This document shows, piece after piece, positions 22,401 through 30,129 of a stretch of 30,129 bases of DNA. Numbering within the stretch: position 1 is the first letter of the stretch; every line of letters starts with the position of its first letter. The translations under genes were made by a program, and so were the position numbers. Origin of the DNA: Actinomycetes bacterium (lineage in GTDB: Bacteria > Actinomycetota > Actinomycetes > Actinomycetales > Microbacteriaceae); contig JAEYAG010000146.1 in assembly GCA_023451265.1 (NCBI GenBank), positions 1-30,129 on the forward strand. Reading direction: 5' to 3'. Under the pieces are notes generated by a model. It was given only the letters and a program-made list of their open reading frames with translations. It made no database searches and was not told where the DNA came from.

Positions 22401-24599
22401 CTATGTCGTGAGCACCGGTTCCTTACTGGCCGTCTCGGTCTTTGCGTCCAGGGAGTGCCCTTCTACATCCACGTCCGGGATGATGCGGTCCAGCCACTTC
22501 GGAATCCACCAGGCGGACTTACCCAGCAGGGACAGCGCCGCCGGCATGAGAACCAGGCGAACGATGAACGCGTCTGCGGCGACTCCGACCATCAGGCCGA
22601 ACGCGATGGAAGCACCGACAGCGAAGTGGCTGGTCGCGAACCCCGCGAAGACGACAATCATGATGGTTGCCGCTGCGACCAGGACGGGGCCGGAACGAGC
22701 GAACCCTTCCCGGATAGCTGGCTTCGGATCCATTCCCTTCCGGTGCATCTCCTGGATTCGTGACACCAGGAACACCTGATAGTCCATCGCGAGCCCGAAC
22801 AGCACCCCGACCAGCAGCAGCGGGAGCAGGCTCAGCATGGGGTCACCCTGAGGAGCAGCGATGAGGGCATCCAGCCAGCCCCACTGGAAGACCGCGACGC
22901 TCGCGCCGAAGGCCGCGCCCACGGACAGGAGATAGCCGAGGGTCGCTACGAGCGGGATCAGCAGAGATCGGAACAGCACAATCAGCAGGACGACGGAGAT
23001 CACGACGATCACGATGACGTACTTGATGAGTGCCTGCATGAGTTGCTCATCCTGGTCGATGCCGATTGCGGTCTCACCCGTGACTTCCAGGTGAACCCCA
23101 GAGATCGCATCGGCGTCCTCACGGATCTGATGGACGATGTCCTTCGTGGCATCGTCGATGGGGCCTCTCTCGGGAATGACGACGATACGGGCGAAGTCGC
23201 CGCTGGCGCTGATCTCGGCTGGGACCACCTGCTGCACACCATCCAGCTGTGTGAGGTCATCTTCGATGGCGGCGGTTTCGTCGGCGATTCCGTCTCCCTC
23301 GGCCAGCACGATGAGCGGGCTCTGAACCCCTCCGAACTTGTCGAGGATGAGGTTGTACGCGGCACGCTCGGTGGTCGACGGGTCTGACCCGCCCGGAACG
23401 TTGAACGCGGTCTTCATGCTGAGCATCGGCAGCGCGACGACCACCAGAATCAGAACGCCGGCGAACAGGGACAGAACCGGCTTGTTCACGACGAAGCTGC
23501 CCCATCCACGCATTACGCCGCGCTTCTGCTTCTGGCCCTCACTCCACAGCTCGCCGCGCTCCAGCGCCTTGCGCTGCTTCTTGGACAGGGCGCTGAACCC
23601 GAGGAATCGCATGCACGCAGGTAGCAGAGTGAGCGCGAGCAGGACGGAGACGAGTACGCCGAACGCGGCGGCGATACCCATCTCTGTGATGAAGCTGAGG
23701 TTCGCGACCAGCAACGCGACGAGGGCGACGATGACGGTGAGACCGGCGAAGACGACAGCCGTCCCGGCCGTCCCCGTCGCGCGAGCGACCGCATCGTCCA
23801 CCGAGCGTCCTCCGCGCAGCTCGGTTCGGAAGCGAGAGAGGATGAACAGGCTGTAGTCGATGCCGACCGCAAGGCCGAGCATCGACGCGAGGATGATGGT
23901 GTTGTCCCCGATGGGGACGAGCGAGCCGTAGGCGAGGATGCCCATCAAGCCCACGCCGACGCCGAAGACGGCGATGAGTAGGTTCACGCCAGCCGCCAGC
24001 AGTGATCCGAAGGTCAGTGCCAGCACGATGAACGCGATAATCACACCTGCGCCTTCCCCGGGTCCAGGGGCAGGTGCGCCCAGCGGGACCAGGTTTCCGC
24101 CGAGTTCGACTCCGAGGGCGGGCGGCGCGTTCTCCTGGAACTCAAGTGCCGCGTCGTAGTACTCCTTTTCCTCGTCTTCAGTCAGGTCGCTGTAGGTGAG
24201 CGTCGCGACGGCGAGGGTCAAGTCCTCCGATATGTAGGGCCGCGCCGAGTCGAAGGGATCGCTGACCGACTGCACACCGGGCAGGTCTTCCGCCTCTGCC
24301 AGGACCGATGCGATCTCGGCTGTTGTGGCGGCCAATGTGACATCGCCGCGTTCGGGGTGGAACACCAGTTGCAGGGTCGCGCCCCCTTCGTCCGTCGCGG
24401 GGAACTCGTTGTTCATGCGCTCGAGGGCGAGCGATGCCGGTGAGTCGGGGATGGAGGTCTCGGCCTCCTGGGTGGAGGCAGTGCTGCTGCCAACAGCGAA
24501 TACACCGATGAGGGCGGAGAAGATCACCAGCCAGGCGACGAGCACCACCCATCGGAATCGGGCGCTGAGTCGCCCGACAGAGAACAAGAACGTTGACAT
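22401..24599 (-). CDS. MMPL-family (RND) transporter
   Basis: A 732-residue protein with two repeated halves. Each half has one leading membrane helix (RWVVLVAWLVIFSALIGVFA in the first), a large outside domain, and a block of five to six helices bearing the family's GLAVGIDYSLFILSRFRTEL and GLAMDYQVFLVSRIQEMHRK motifs, with the Asp and Tyr used in proton relay. Such proteins export lipids or hydrophobic compounds using the proton gradient. It ends in an acidic tail. It starts at ATG 24599 and is convergent with a NarL two-component system that may control it. Unlike mycobacterial MmpL3/L4 clusters, no MmpS or lipid-synthesis gene is adjacent, so the cargo cannot be named. Confidence 0.92.
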   Translation of the reverse strand: MSTFLFSVGRLSARFRWVVLVAWLVIFSALIGVFAVGSSTASTQEAETSIPDSPASLALERMNNEFPATDEGGATLQLVFHPERGDVTLAATTAEIASVLAEAEDLPGVQSVSDPFDSARPYISEDLTLAVATLTYSDLTEDEEKEYYDAALEFQENAPPALGVELGGNLVPLGAPAPGPGEGAGVIIAFIVLALTFGSLLAAGVNLLIAVFGVGVGLMGILAYGSLVPIGDNTIILASMLGLAVGIDYSLFILSRFRTELRGGRSVDDAVARATGTAGTAVVFAGLTVIVALVALLVANLSFITEMGIAAAFGVLVSVLLALTLLPACMRFLGFSALSKKQRKALERGELWSEGQKQKRGVMRGWGSFVVNKPVLSLFAGVLILVVVALPMLSMKTAFNVPGGSDPSTTERAAYNLILDKFGGVQSPLIVLAEGDGIADETAAIEDDLTQLDGVQQVVPAEISASGDFARIVVIPERGPIDDATKDIVHQIREDADAISGVHLEVTGETAIGIDQDEQLMQALIKYVIVIVVISVVLLIVLFRSLLIPLVATLGYLLSVGAAFGASVAVFQWGWLDALIAAPQGDPMLSLLPLLLVGVLFGLAMDYQVFLVSRIQEMHRKGMDPKPAIREGFARSGPVLVAAATIMIVVFAGFATSHFAVGASIAFGLMVGVAADAFIVRLVLMPAALSLLGKSAWWIPKWLDRIIPDVDVEGHSLDAKTETASKEPVLTT

Positions 24600-24755
24600 G
24601 GGGTCACTTTCGGTTGAGGGACTGCGAGGTTTGAATCTCAGAATCCCGGTGAAAGCGGCAAGCCAAACCGTCCATTCGGACGAAGTTCTCTACTGCGTCT
24701 GCAGTACACGCGCCGGTCGCAGGTCCTCCCACCTAAGACCGCTGAACGACCGGTG

Positions 24756-24805
24756 TTGACACGTGTTACTGACGTATGTTTCAGTGTTCTAGTAACACGC
24801 GACAC
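24756..24805. promoter_or_regulatory. Promoter and paired LacI-type operator words before the GH2 gene
   Basis: A perfect TTGACA (24756-24761) abuts CGTGTTACT (24762-24770). Its exact inverted complement AGTAACACG lies at 24791-24799. The right half extends to TAGTAACACGCGACAC (24790-24805), identical over 16 bases to 28458-28473 beside the lacI gene. ACACGTGTTACT here also equals, inverted, the site near 28423. Shared words at both ends of the module strongly suggest the LacI protein binds here. No good -10 at standard spacing is seen. Confidence 0.7.
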
Positions 24806-24828
24806 CACTGTCGGTAGAGGAGACCTCA

Positions 24829-24870
24829 ATGAAGAGCACAGCACGTCCGTCGTCGGGTGCAGTCCGATGA
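24829..24870 (+). CDS. 13-residue leader peptide ORF before GH2
   Basis: AGGAG (24818-24822) sits six bases before an ATG at 24829 that opens a 13-codon ORF, MKSTARPSSGAVR. Its TGA overlaps the GH2 ATG (ATGA at 24867-24870). The GH2 start itself has no good ribosome site, so ribosomes finishing this ORF may restart on the GH2 gene. It could alternatively be chance. Confidence 0.5.
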   Translation: MKSTARPSSGAVR

Positions 24871-27314
24871 CGCGCACGACATTCAACGATGGTTGGAGCT
24901 ACCGCGAGAAGGCGACCGCCTTCCAAGAGATCGGTGGGGCCGACGGGTCGGAATGGGTCGAGGTCGCCTTGCCGCACGATGCGCTCATCGGAACTACGCG
25001 TTCCGCGGATGCGCCCCGAGGCGAGACCACCGGCTACTTCCCGGGTGGCGCGTTCGAGTATCGGCGCACGCTGCACATCGCCGAGGAGGACAAAGGCAAG
25101 CTGATTGCCTTGGAGTTCGACGGCGTCTACCGCGACGCGAACGTATACGTCAACGGCGCCCTCGCCGGACAGGACGCGTTCGGCTACTCCCGGTTCCTCG
25201 TTCGCGTCGACCCCTTCGTCAACTTCGGCGCGGACAACGAGATCCGCGTGGATGCTCGCACCCACCTGGACTCGCGCTGGTACACCGGCGCGGGCATCTA
25301 CCGCGATGTCCACCTCATCGTGAGCAACCCCGTGCACGTCGCTCTGGACGGGTTGCGAGTCACGACGCCGGATGTCGACGACGAGTGGGCCACGGTGGTC
25401 GTCTCGGCGGAGATCGAGAGCCTGCTGCCGACCACGACCACCGCTCGCGTGGTCGCCATCATCGAGGACGAGTCAGGCTCCGAGGTCGGACGTCGCAGCA
25501 CACCGGTCACGCTGCTCCCCAACACCACCGAGGTCGCTCGACTGCAGCTGTTCGTCGGCAACCCTTCTCTGTGGAGCGTGGATGCGCCGACGCTGTATCG
25601 CGCACGCGTGGAGGTCGAGGTCGGCGAGGCCGTCGACTCCACGGACACCACCTTCGGCATCAGAACGATCCAAGTGGACCCCGCCCGCGGGCTGCGCATA
25701 AACGGCGTCCCGGTGAAGCTGCGTGGTGCCTGCGTGCACCATGACAACGGCCCGCTCGGTTCTGTGGCGTCGCGCGACGCCGAAGAGCGAAAGGTGAGAC
25801 TGCTCAAGGCGGCCGGGTTCAACGCCATCCGCAGCGCGCACAACCCCGCCAGTTCCGCCCTGCTCGATGCCTGTGACCGCCTCGGCGTCCTGGTGATGGA
25901 TGAGAGCTTCGATATGTGGACGCAGGCGAAGACCGCGTTCGACTACTCGTTCGAGTTCCCCCAGTGGTGGGAGCGTGACATCGAGGCGCTCGTGGCCAAG
26001 GACATCAACCATCCGTCGGTGATCTTCTACTCCATCGGCAACGAGATCCCCGAGACGGGTGACCGTTTCGGTTCGCTGTGGGGCAGGCGCCTCGCGGAGA
26101 AGGTGCGTGAACTCGACCCGACCCGAATCGTTACGAACGGCATCAACGGCTTCGTCTCGGTTCTGGACATGGTCCTCGAAGGTCGGCGGCGACAAGCCGC
26201 GGCACAGCAGGCTGCGCCTGCAGAGGGCGGCGGCGTCAACACGATGATGGGCGCCATCGGCGCGATGATGAATCAGATTCAGGCGTCACCGCCGGTCACC
26301 AGCCGGACGGAGGAGTCTTTCGCTGTCCTCGACGTAGCGGGAATGAACTATGGCGTCGCCCGATACGAAATCGACCGCGAACTGTTCCCCCAGCGGGTGA
26401 TTGTCGGAACCGAGACGTGGCCCGGTGACATCGACGCGAACTGGGCGCTCGTGACGGCACACCCGCATGTGCTTGGAGACTTCACCTGGACCGGATTCGA
26501 CTACCTCGGCGAGGCCGGCATTGGAGTCCTGCGCTATAAGGAGGCGAACGGGGACAACCGGGTCACGTTCGCAACGGCCTTCCCCGGTCTCACCGCCTTC
26601 ACCGGTGACCTGGATATCACCGGCTTCCGCCGACCCGTCTCGTACTACCGCGAGACCGTCTTTGGGCTGCGCGACGAGCCGTACATGGCGGTGCACCGTC
26701 CCGAACGGTACGGACAGGAGCTCATCGCCCAGTCGCCGTGGGCGTGGAGCGACATCGTGTCCAGTTGGACGTGGCCAGGCTCGGAGGGAACCCGCACTCA
26801 GGTCGAGGTCTACAGCGACGGGGATGAGGTCGAGCTGTTCTTGAATGGAGCCAGCCTCGGACGGAAATCGGTGGGCCAGTCGCGCGCCTTTCGTGCGGAG
26901 TTCGAGATCGACTATCAGCCCGGAGAGCTCGTCGCCGTTGCCTACCGAGCAGGTGCAGAGGCAGGACGCTTCGCCCTCACCACGGCCGAGCCGGATGTGC
27001 GACTCGCGCTTCGGGCGGAGGATGAGGCGAAGGTTGGCGGCCTGGTGTACGTGGAGGTGCTGCTCGAAGACGGCAACGGCGTTGTGCACAACACCGCCGA
27101 CCGTCTTGTCTCGCTCACCGTCGCCGGCCCGGCACATCTGCAAGGTTTCGCCAGCGGGCAGCCGGTGACTGCGGAGTCGTTCACGGATGCGGAGCACACC
27201 ACGTTCGACGGTCGTGCGCTCGCGGTCCTGCGAGTAACCGGTCCCGGCGAGATCTCACTGACCGCGTCTGCCGAAGGCGCGGCCGACGCGGCTCTCTCGC
27301 TTACCGCGGGCTAG
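24867..27314 (+). CDS. Glycoside hydrolase family 2 (beta-galactosidase/glucuronidase-like)
   Basis: An 815-residue enzyme from ATG 24867. The domains run in GH2 order: jelly-roll sugar-binding domain (about 1-155, with FEYRRTLHI and ANVYVNG), immunoglobulin-like domain (about 158-265), TIM barrel (about 270-600) and a C-terminal DUF4982/Ig region with VEVYSDGDEVELFLNGASLG. The acid/base is E393 in YSIGNEIPE and the nucleophile E516 in VGTETWPG. An Ala/Gln/Met-rich insertion (about 436-480) sits within the barrel. No signal peptide is present, so it cleaves imported beta-linked oligosaccharides in the cytoplasm. The exact sugar (galactose, glucuronate or arabinose) cannot be read. LacI operator words precede it and the lacI gene follows convergently. 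Confidence 0.9.
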   Translation: MTRTTFNDGWSYREKATAFQEIGGADGSEWVEVALPHDALIGTTRSADAPRGETTGYFPGGAFEYRRTLHIAEEDKGKLIALEFDGVYRDANVYVNGALAGQDAFGYSRFLVRVDPFVNFGADNEIRVDARTHLDSRWYTGAGIYRDVHLIVSNPVHVALDGLRVTTPDVDDEWATVVVSAEIESLLPTTTTARVVAIIEDESGSEVGRRSTPVTLLPNTTEVARLQLFVGNPSLWSVDAPTLYRARVEVEVGEAVDSTDTTFGIRTIQVDPARGLRINGVPVKLRGACVHHDNGPLGSVASRDAEERKVRLLKAAGFNAIRSAHNPASSALLDACDRLGVLVMDESFDMWTQAKTAFDYSFEFPQWWERDIEALVAKDINHPSVIFYSIGNEIPETGDRFGSLWGRRLAEKVRELDPTRIVTNGINGFVSVLDMVLEGRRRQAAAQQAAPAEGGGVNTMMGAIGAMMNQIQASPPVTSRTEESFAVLDVAGMNYGVARYEIDRELFPQRVIVGTETWPGDIDANWALVTAHPHVLGDFTWTGFDYLGEAGIGVLRYKEANGDNRVTFATAFPGLTAFTGDLDITGFRRPVSYYRETVFGLRDEPYMAVHRPERYGQELIAQSPWAWSDIVSSWTWPGSEGTRTQVEVYSDGDEVELFLNGASLGRKSVGQSRAFRAEFEIDYQPGELVAVAYRAGAEAGRFALTTAEPDVRLALRAEDEAKVGGLVYVEVLLEDGNGVVHNTADRLVSLTVAGPAHLQGFASGQPVTAESFTDAEHTTFDGRALAVLRVTGPGEISLTASAEGAADAALSLTAG

Positions 27315-27325
27315 TGCGCGGTTGC

Positions 27326-27355
27326 GGGTGGCCGGGGCGAACGCCCCCGCCACCC
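27326..27355. terminator. Shared terminator hairpin between GH2 and lacI
   Basis: GGGTGGC-C-GGGGC and GCCCC-C-GCCACCC pair with one mismatch around a GAAC loop, 12 bases after the GH2 stop and next to the convergent lacI stop at 27357. There is no T run on either side. Confidence 0.6.
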
Positions 27356-27356
27356 C

Positions 27357-28346
27357 TTACGCGGATTCGCCGGGCACCAGGGTGAAACGGGTGTGGGTGG
27401 ACGGCATCTCCAACTCGGCCTCCCCGAGTCGGATTCGAAGTTCGACCGCGATGGCGTCGACCATCTCCCGCAGTCCGGTGTCGATGGTCGTCAGACGGGG
27501 ATTCCACATCTGACCGACCGGCGAGTTGTCGACGCCGACCACCGCCAGAGTTCCGGGCACGTCCACCTCGAGGGCCCGTGCGGCCGCGAGCAGGGTCAGT
27601 GCGACGTCGTCGTTGTAGCAGGCCACACCAGCGGGAAGGGGTCCGGCCAGGATCTCCTTGACTGCGTCGATGCCGCTTTCGACAGTCAGGTGAACCATGA
27701 TGCTGCCGGGTGTGGGCAGGTTCTCTCGCTCACACACCGCCTCCAATGCCGCGTACCGGCTGGGTGCATACGGATCGCGGGTGTACTCGGCGATGCCGGC
27801 GAACCAGAGTTTGCTCGGGTGATGCGTCAGGAGCGCGCTCGACTGGAGGTCACTGATACCGCCGTCAGGTGCGGTGGAGCCTGGGCCGGAGAACGAGGGG
27901 ACGATGAGGGTGCCGCGATCCTCCAGCCACTTCCGCTCGTCCTCGGCCAGCACGCCGAAGTCCACGACCGCGAGGGGCCGGAGAATCCCCACCGCCTCGG
28001 AGGTCGCCCGAGCGCTTTCGCCCGCGAGGCGGATGACGACATTCGCGCCGATGTGGCGTGTGTTCTCCATGACGCGGTCGACAGCATCCTGGAAGTGCGC
28101 CGCGAAGCTGGCGTTGGCGACGAGGACCACGATGGTGTCGCTCCGACCGCTGACAAGGGAGCGCCCGGCGACTGATGGCTGGTAGGACAGCTCGCGCGCT
28201 GCGTCGAGGACGCGCCGGCGGGTCTGTTCGGGGAAGCGTGCGTCATTGCCGTTCAGGATGTTGCTGACCGTGGAGCGGGACACTCCGGCGTGGCGCGCGA
28301 CATCGGCGCTGGTCGCGGGGCGCTTCCGTCGTTCCGTGGTGGTCAT
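27357..28346 (-). CDS. LacI-family transcriptional regulator
   Basis: A 329-residue repressor. The start at ATG 28346 (MTTTERRK) is chosen because GGAGG lies seven bases before it; the frame is open to 28466, but that would include operator sequence. The N-terminal LacI HTH is clear (SADVARHAGVSRSTVSNILN, about residues 12-31, then NDARFPEQTRRRVLDAARE). A periplasmic-binding-protein-like sensor domain follows (VVLVANASFAAHFQDAVDRV to VVGVDNSPVGQMWNPRLTTI). It should bind a sugar released by or imported for the GH2 enzyme. Repeated operator words stand before its own gene and before GH2, so autoregulation and control of both transcription units is likely. Confidence 0.93.
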   Translation of the reverse strand: MTTTERRKRPATSADVARHAGVSRSTVSNILNGNDARFPEQTRRRVLDAARELSYQPSVAGRSLVSGRSDTIVVLVANASFAAHFQDAVDRVMENTRHIGANVVIRLAGESARATSEAVGILRPLAVVDFGVLAEDERKWLEDRGTLIVPSFSGPGSTAPDGGISDLQSSALLTHHPSKLWFAGIAEYTRDPYAPSRYAALEAVCERENLPTPGSIMVHLTVESGIDAVKEILAGPLPAGVACYNDDVALTLLAAARALEVDVPGTLAVVGVDNSPVGQMWNPRLTTIDTGLREMVDAIAVELRIRLGEAELEMPSTHTRFTLVPGESA

Positions 28347-28421
28347 ACGGTCATCCTCCCATGAAGCGAATGCAGCGCTGATAACTGAACTGTTACCCCG
28401 CCTCCAGGTTGACCCTGGACT

Positions 28422-28486
28422 TAGTAACACGTGTGCCCTACCATCGGTGTCACGCATTAGTAACACGCGACACTAACGCGTGACAC
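28422..28486. promoter_or_regulatory. LacI operators between lacI and the binding-protein gene
   Basis: TAGTAACACGTG begins at 28422. A second site, TAGTAACACGCGACAC (28458-28473), lies inside a larger dyad whose 15-base arms, GTGTCACGCATTAGT (28447-28461) and ACTAACGCGTGACAC (28472-28486), match at 14 of 15 positions. Placed between divergent genes, these could control both. The same words occur before GH2. Confidence 0.7.
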
Positions 28487-28541
28487 TGGCCAGGGGAAGA
28501 GCCCGGCCGGTCACGCACAGCATTGACAAGGAAGTCCTGAA

Positions 28542-30065
28542 ATGACGTTTGCGAAGAGACTGCGGGTTGTGGGGGTCGCCGCGGCGACCGTTGCAGCCTT
28601 GGCGCTGGTGGGATGCAGTGGCGGCGGAGGCGGGGGCCAGACGTCCGCCCCGGACGAGGATCACACGCTGCGGCTTTCGCTGCAGGCCCCTCCGGCGAAC
28701 TTCTCGATTGGCAGTTGGTCGGGTGGTGACGCGACGCTGTTCCTGTCCGTCTACGACACCCTCGTGCACCGGGAGCTCGATGGATCACTTTCCGGCGGCA
28801 TCGCTGAAGAGTGGGAGTACAACGAGGACCTCACTGAGCTGACCCTGCACATCCGGGACGGCCTGGAGTTTACCAACGGCGAGGCGCTCGACGCCGCCGC
28901 GGTCGTCGACTCGCTCGAGGTCGCCCGACAGGGCTCGTCCACGTCGCAGAACCTGGCATCGGTGAGTTCCGTCGAGGCTGTCGATGACGCGACCGTGCTC
29001 ATCACGCTGTCGCAGCCTGACGCGGCCATCGTGCCCGCGTTCAGCTCGACCGTCGGAGCCATCGGTGCACCTGAGGTGCTGACGGCTGAGAGCTCGCAGC
29101 TCGAACCGGTGGGCTCGGGTCCGTACACCCTCGACAGCGCCGCGACCACCGCCGGCTCGAAGTACGTGCTGGAGCGCAACGACGACTTCTACGCCGTTGA
29201 CAAGTACCCCTACAGCACGGTCGAGATCCAGATCATCCAGGACCCAACGGCCACTCAGAACGCCCTCCGTGCTGGTCAGCTCGACTACACCGGACTCAGC
29301 TCCGAGTCGCAGGCAACGCAGTTCCCGGAGGCAGACTTCACCACCGGCAACAACCTGCCCGGCGCGATTGGCGTGCTGTGGTTGGTGGACCGCGAAGGCA
29401 CCGTCGTGCCGGCGCTGGGTGACGAGCGGGTGCGACAGGCCATCAACCTCGCCCTGGACCGTGAGGGTATGGCAGAGGGTCTCGGCGCGGGCTTCATGAA
29501 CGCGACAGAGCAGATCTTCAGCCCCACCGGCGGTGCGTACAGCGACGACCTCAACGGCGCGTACGAGTTCAACGTGGAAGAAGCCAAGAGCCTCATGGCC
29601 GAGGCCGGATACGCCGATGGCTTCGACGTCACGATGCCGTCGACCGTCGTCAGCACGCAGTTCGAAGCGACGCTCACCCAATCCCTCGGCGACATCGGAA
29701 TCCGCGTGACGTGGGAGTCCGTGCCGTTCCAGGACTTCTACGCCAAGGTGTTCGGCGGCAGCTACGGCATGTTCTTCATGTACAACGGCTTCGGCGGCTC
29801 GGACGCGCAGGACTACAACGCCAGCCTGTCCGGCGTCTTCAACCCGTTCCGCTCGACGACCCCGGAGCTTCAGACGCTGACTGCCGAGGCGAACGTGTCG
29901 CAGGACGAGGACGCCTTCCGTGCGGTCAACGAGTACCTCGTGGACAACGCCTGGTTCGCCCCGCTGGTGTACATCACGTCGCTCTACGTCGTGCCCAACA
30001 CCGTCACCTACACGCCGCCCGTCGTCGGCAACCAGACGGTCCAGCCGTTCGCCCCGGCTGACTGA
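28542..30065 (+). CDS. ABC transporter substrate-binding lipoprotein, family 5 (SBP_bac_5)
   Basis: A 507-residue exported lipoprotein: a basic start, hydrophobic core (VVGVAAATVAALALVGC) and lipobox LVGC with the lipidated C25. The mature part has the DppA/OppA-like signatures FLSVYDTLV, GIAEEWEYNEDLTELTLHIR DG..F, VGSGPYTL, DERVRQAINLALDREG and NVEEAKSLMAEAGY. Family 5 proteins bind peptides, nickel or, in some actinobacteria and Thermotoga, oligosaccharides. Given the GH2 and LacI neighbours with shared operators, an oligosaccharide is the likely ligand here. AAGGAAG precedes the ATG. The permease and ATPase genes would be expected just beyond the window. Confidence 0.93.
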   Translation: MTFAKRLRVVGVAAATVAALALVGCSGGGGGGQTSAPDEDHTLRLSLQAPPANFSIGSWSGGDATLFLSVYDTLVHRELDGSLSGGIAEEWEYNEDLTELTLHIRDGLEFTNGEALDAAAVVDSLEVARQGSSTSQNLASVSSVEAVDDATVLITLSQPDAAIVPAFSSTVGAIGAPEVLTAESSQLEPVGSGPYTLDSAATTAGSKYVLERNDDFYAVDKYPYSTVEIQIIQDPTATQNALRAGQLDYTGLSSESQATQFPEADFTTGNNLPGAIGVLWLVDREGTVVPALGDERVRQAINLALDREGMAEGLGAGFMNATEQIFSPTGGAYSDDLNGAYEFNVEEAKSLMAEAGYADGFDVTMPSTVVSTQFEATLTQSLGDIGIRVTWESVPFQDFYAKVFGGSYGMFFMYNGFGGSDAQDYNASLSGVFNPFRSTTPELQTLTAEANVSQDEDAFRAVNEYLVDNAWFAPLVYITSLYVVPNTVTYTPPVVGNQTVQPFAPAD

Positions 30066-30082
30066 CATCCCGATAGCGGTGC

Positions 30083-30129
30083 GGGGGGGGGTGGGCCCCC
30101 CCCCCCCCCCCCCCGGGGCATTTGGGTTT
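30083..30129. other. Homopolymer-rich window end, probable assembly artefact
   Basis: A run of nine G, then T, GGG and 19 C residues (30096-30114) followed by GGGGCATTTGGGTTT ends the window. Nothing else in the window resembles it. Low-quality sequence at a contig end is the simplest explanation, although a terminator-like G/C pairing is formally possible. Confidence 0.6.

Noticed and set aside
28785..30068. 427-residue minus-strand frame
   Set aside because: It is fully antisense to the solute-binding protein, with Arg/Val/Glu-rich shadow composition and no recognisable domain.
1..30129. CRISPR array, retron reverse transcriptase or phage structural genes
   Set aside because: No regularly spaced repeats, no reverse-transcriptase motif and no capsid, tail or terminase-like proteins were seen.

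Overview
The window is high-GC DNA from an actinobacterium. A Microbacteriaceae (Microbacterium-like) host is my best guess, from the fhaA/fhaB pair, GTG starts, ATGA start/stop overlaps, GH78/GH2 glycosidases and an MMPL exporter. No sequence search was run, so genus is inference.

Layout. (1) Bases 1-1156 are core chromosome: the 5' part of fhaB, all of fhaA (minus strand) and tRNA-Leu(CAG). (2) Bases 1157-4115 hold two terminators and a probable mobile module: a tyrosine recombinase whose stop overlaps the start of a DDE (YREK-type) transposase-like protein. (3) Bases 4251-12686 are an accessory island of small, poorly characterised genes. These are an XRE regulator, a stand-alone helicase-associated-domain protein, a metallophosphoesterase followed by two HAD-like paralogues (one with its catalytic aspartates changed to glutamates), a coupled small ORF, a winged-helix AbiEi-like protein, small membrane proteins, a DprA-ComF-type phosphoribosyltransferase operon, and a DUF3800-like protein. 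Between dprA and the DUF3800 gene, a near-consensus promoter and strong terminator outline an unannotated RNA of about 80 nt. (4) Bases 12854-19481 form a rhamnoside-use cluster: MFS importer, GH78 alpha-L-rhamnosidase and alpha/beta hydrolase in one operon, divergent from a TetR regulator. (5) Bases 20098-24599 carry a 33-residue membrane microprotein, a NarL-type two-component system and an MMPL exporter. (6) Bases 24756-30065 are a LacI-controlled sugar module: GH2 glycosidase behind a 13-codon leader ORF, a LacI regulator and a family-5 solute-binding lipoprotein. The same TAGTAACACG operator words lie before both the GH2 gene and the lacI/binding-protein intergenic region.

How the parts may work together. 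The two catabolic modules look like import followed by cytoplasmic hydrolysis, because neither glycosidase has a signal peptide. The island between them mixes mobile-element, DNA-binding and phosphate-cleaving enzymes, as in mobile-element conflict or nucleic-acid end-processing loci. Its function is inferred from gene content only. The last about 45 bases contain long G and C homopolymers and look like a low-quality contig end.
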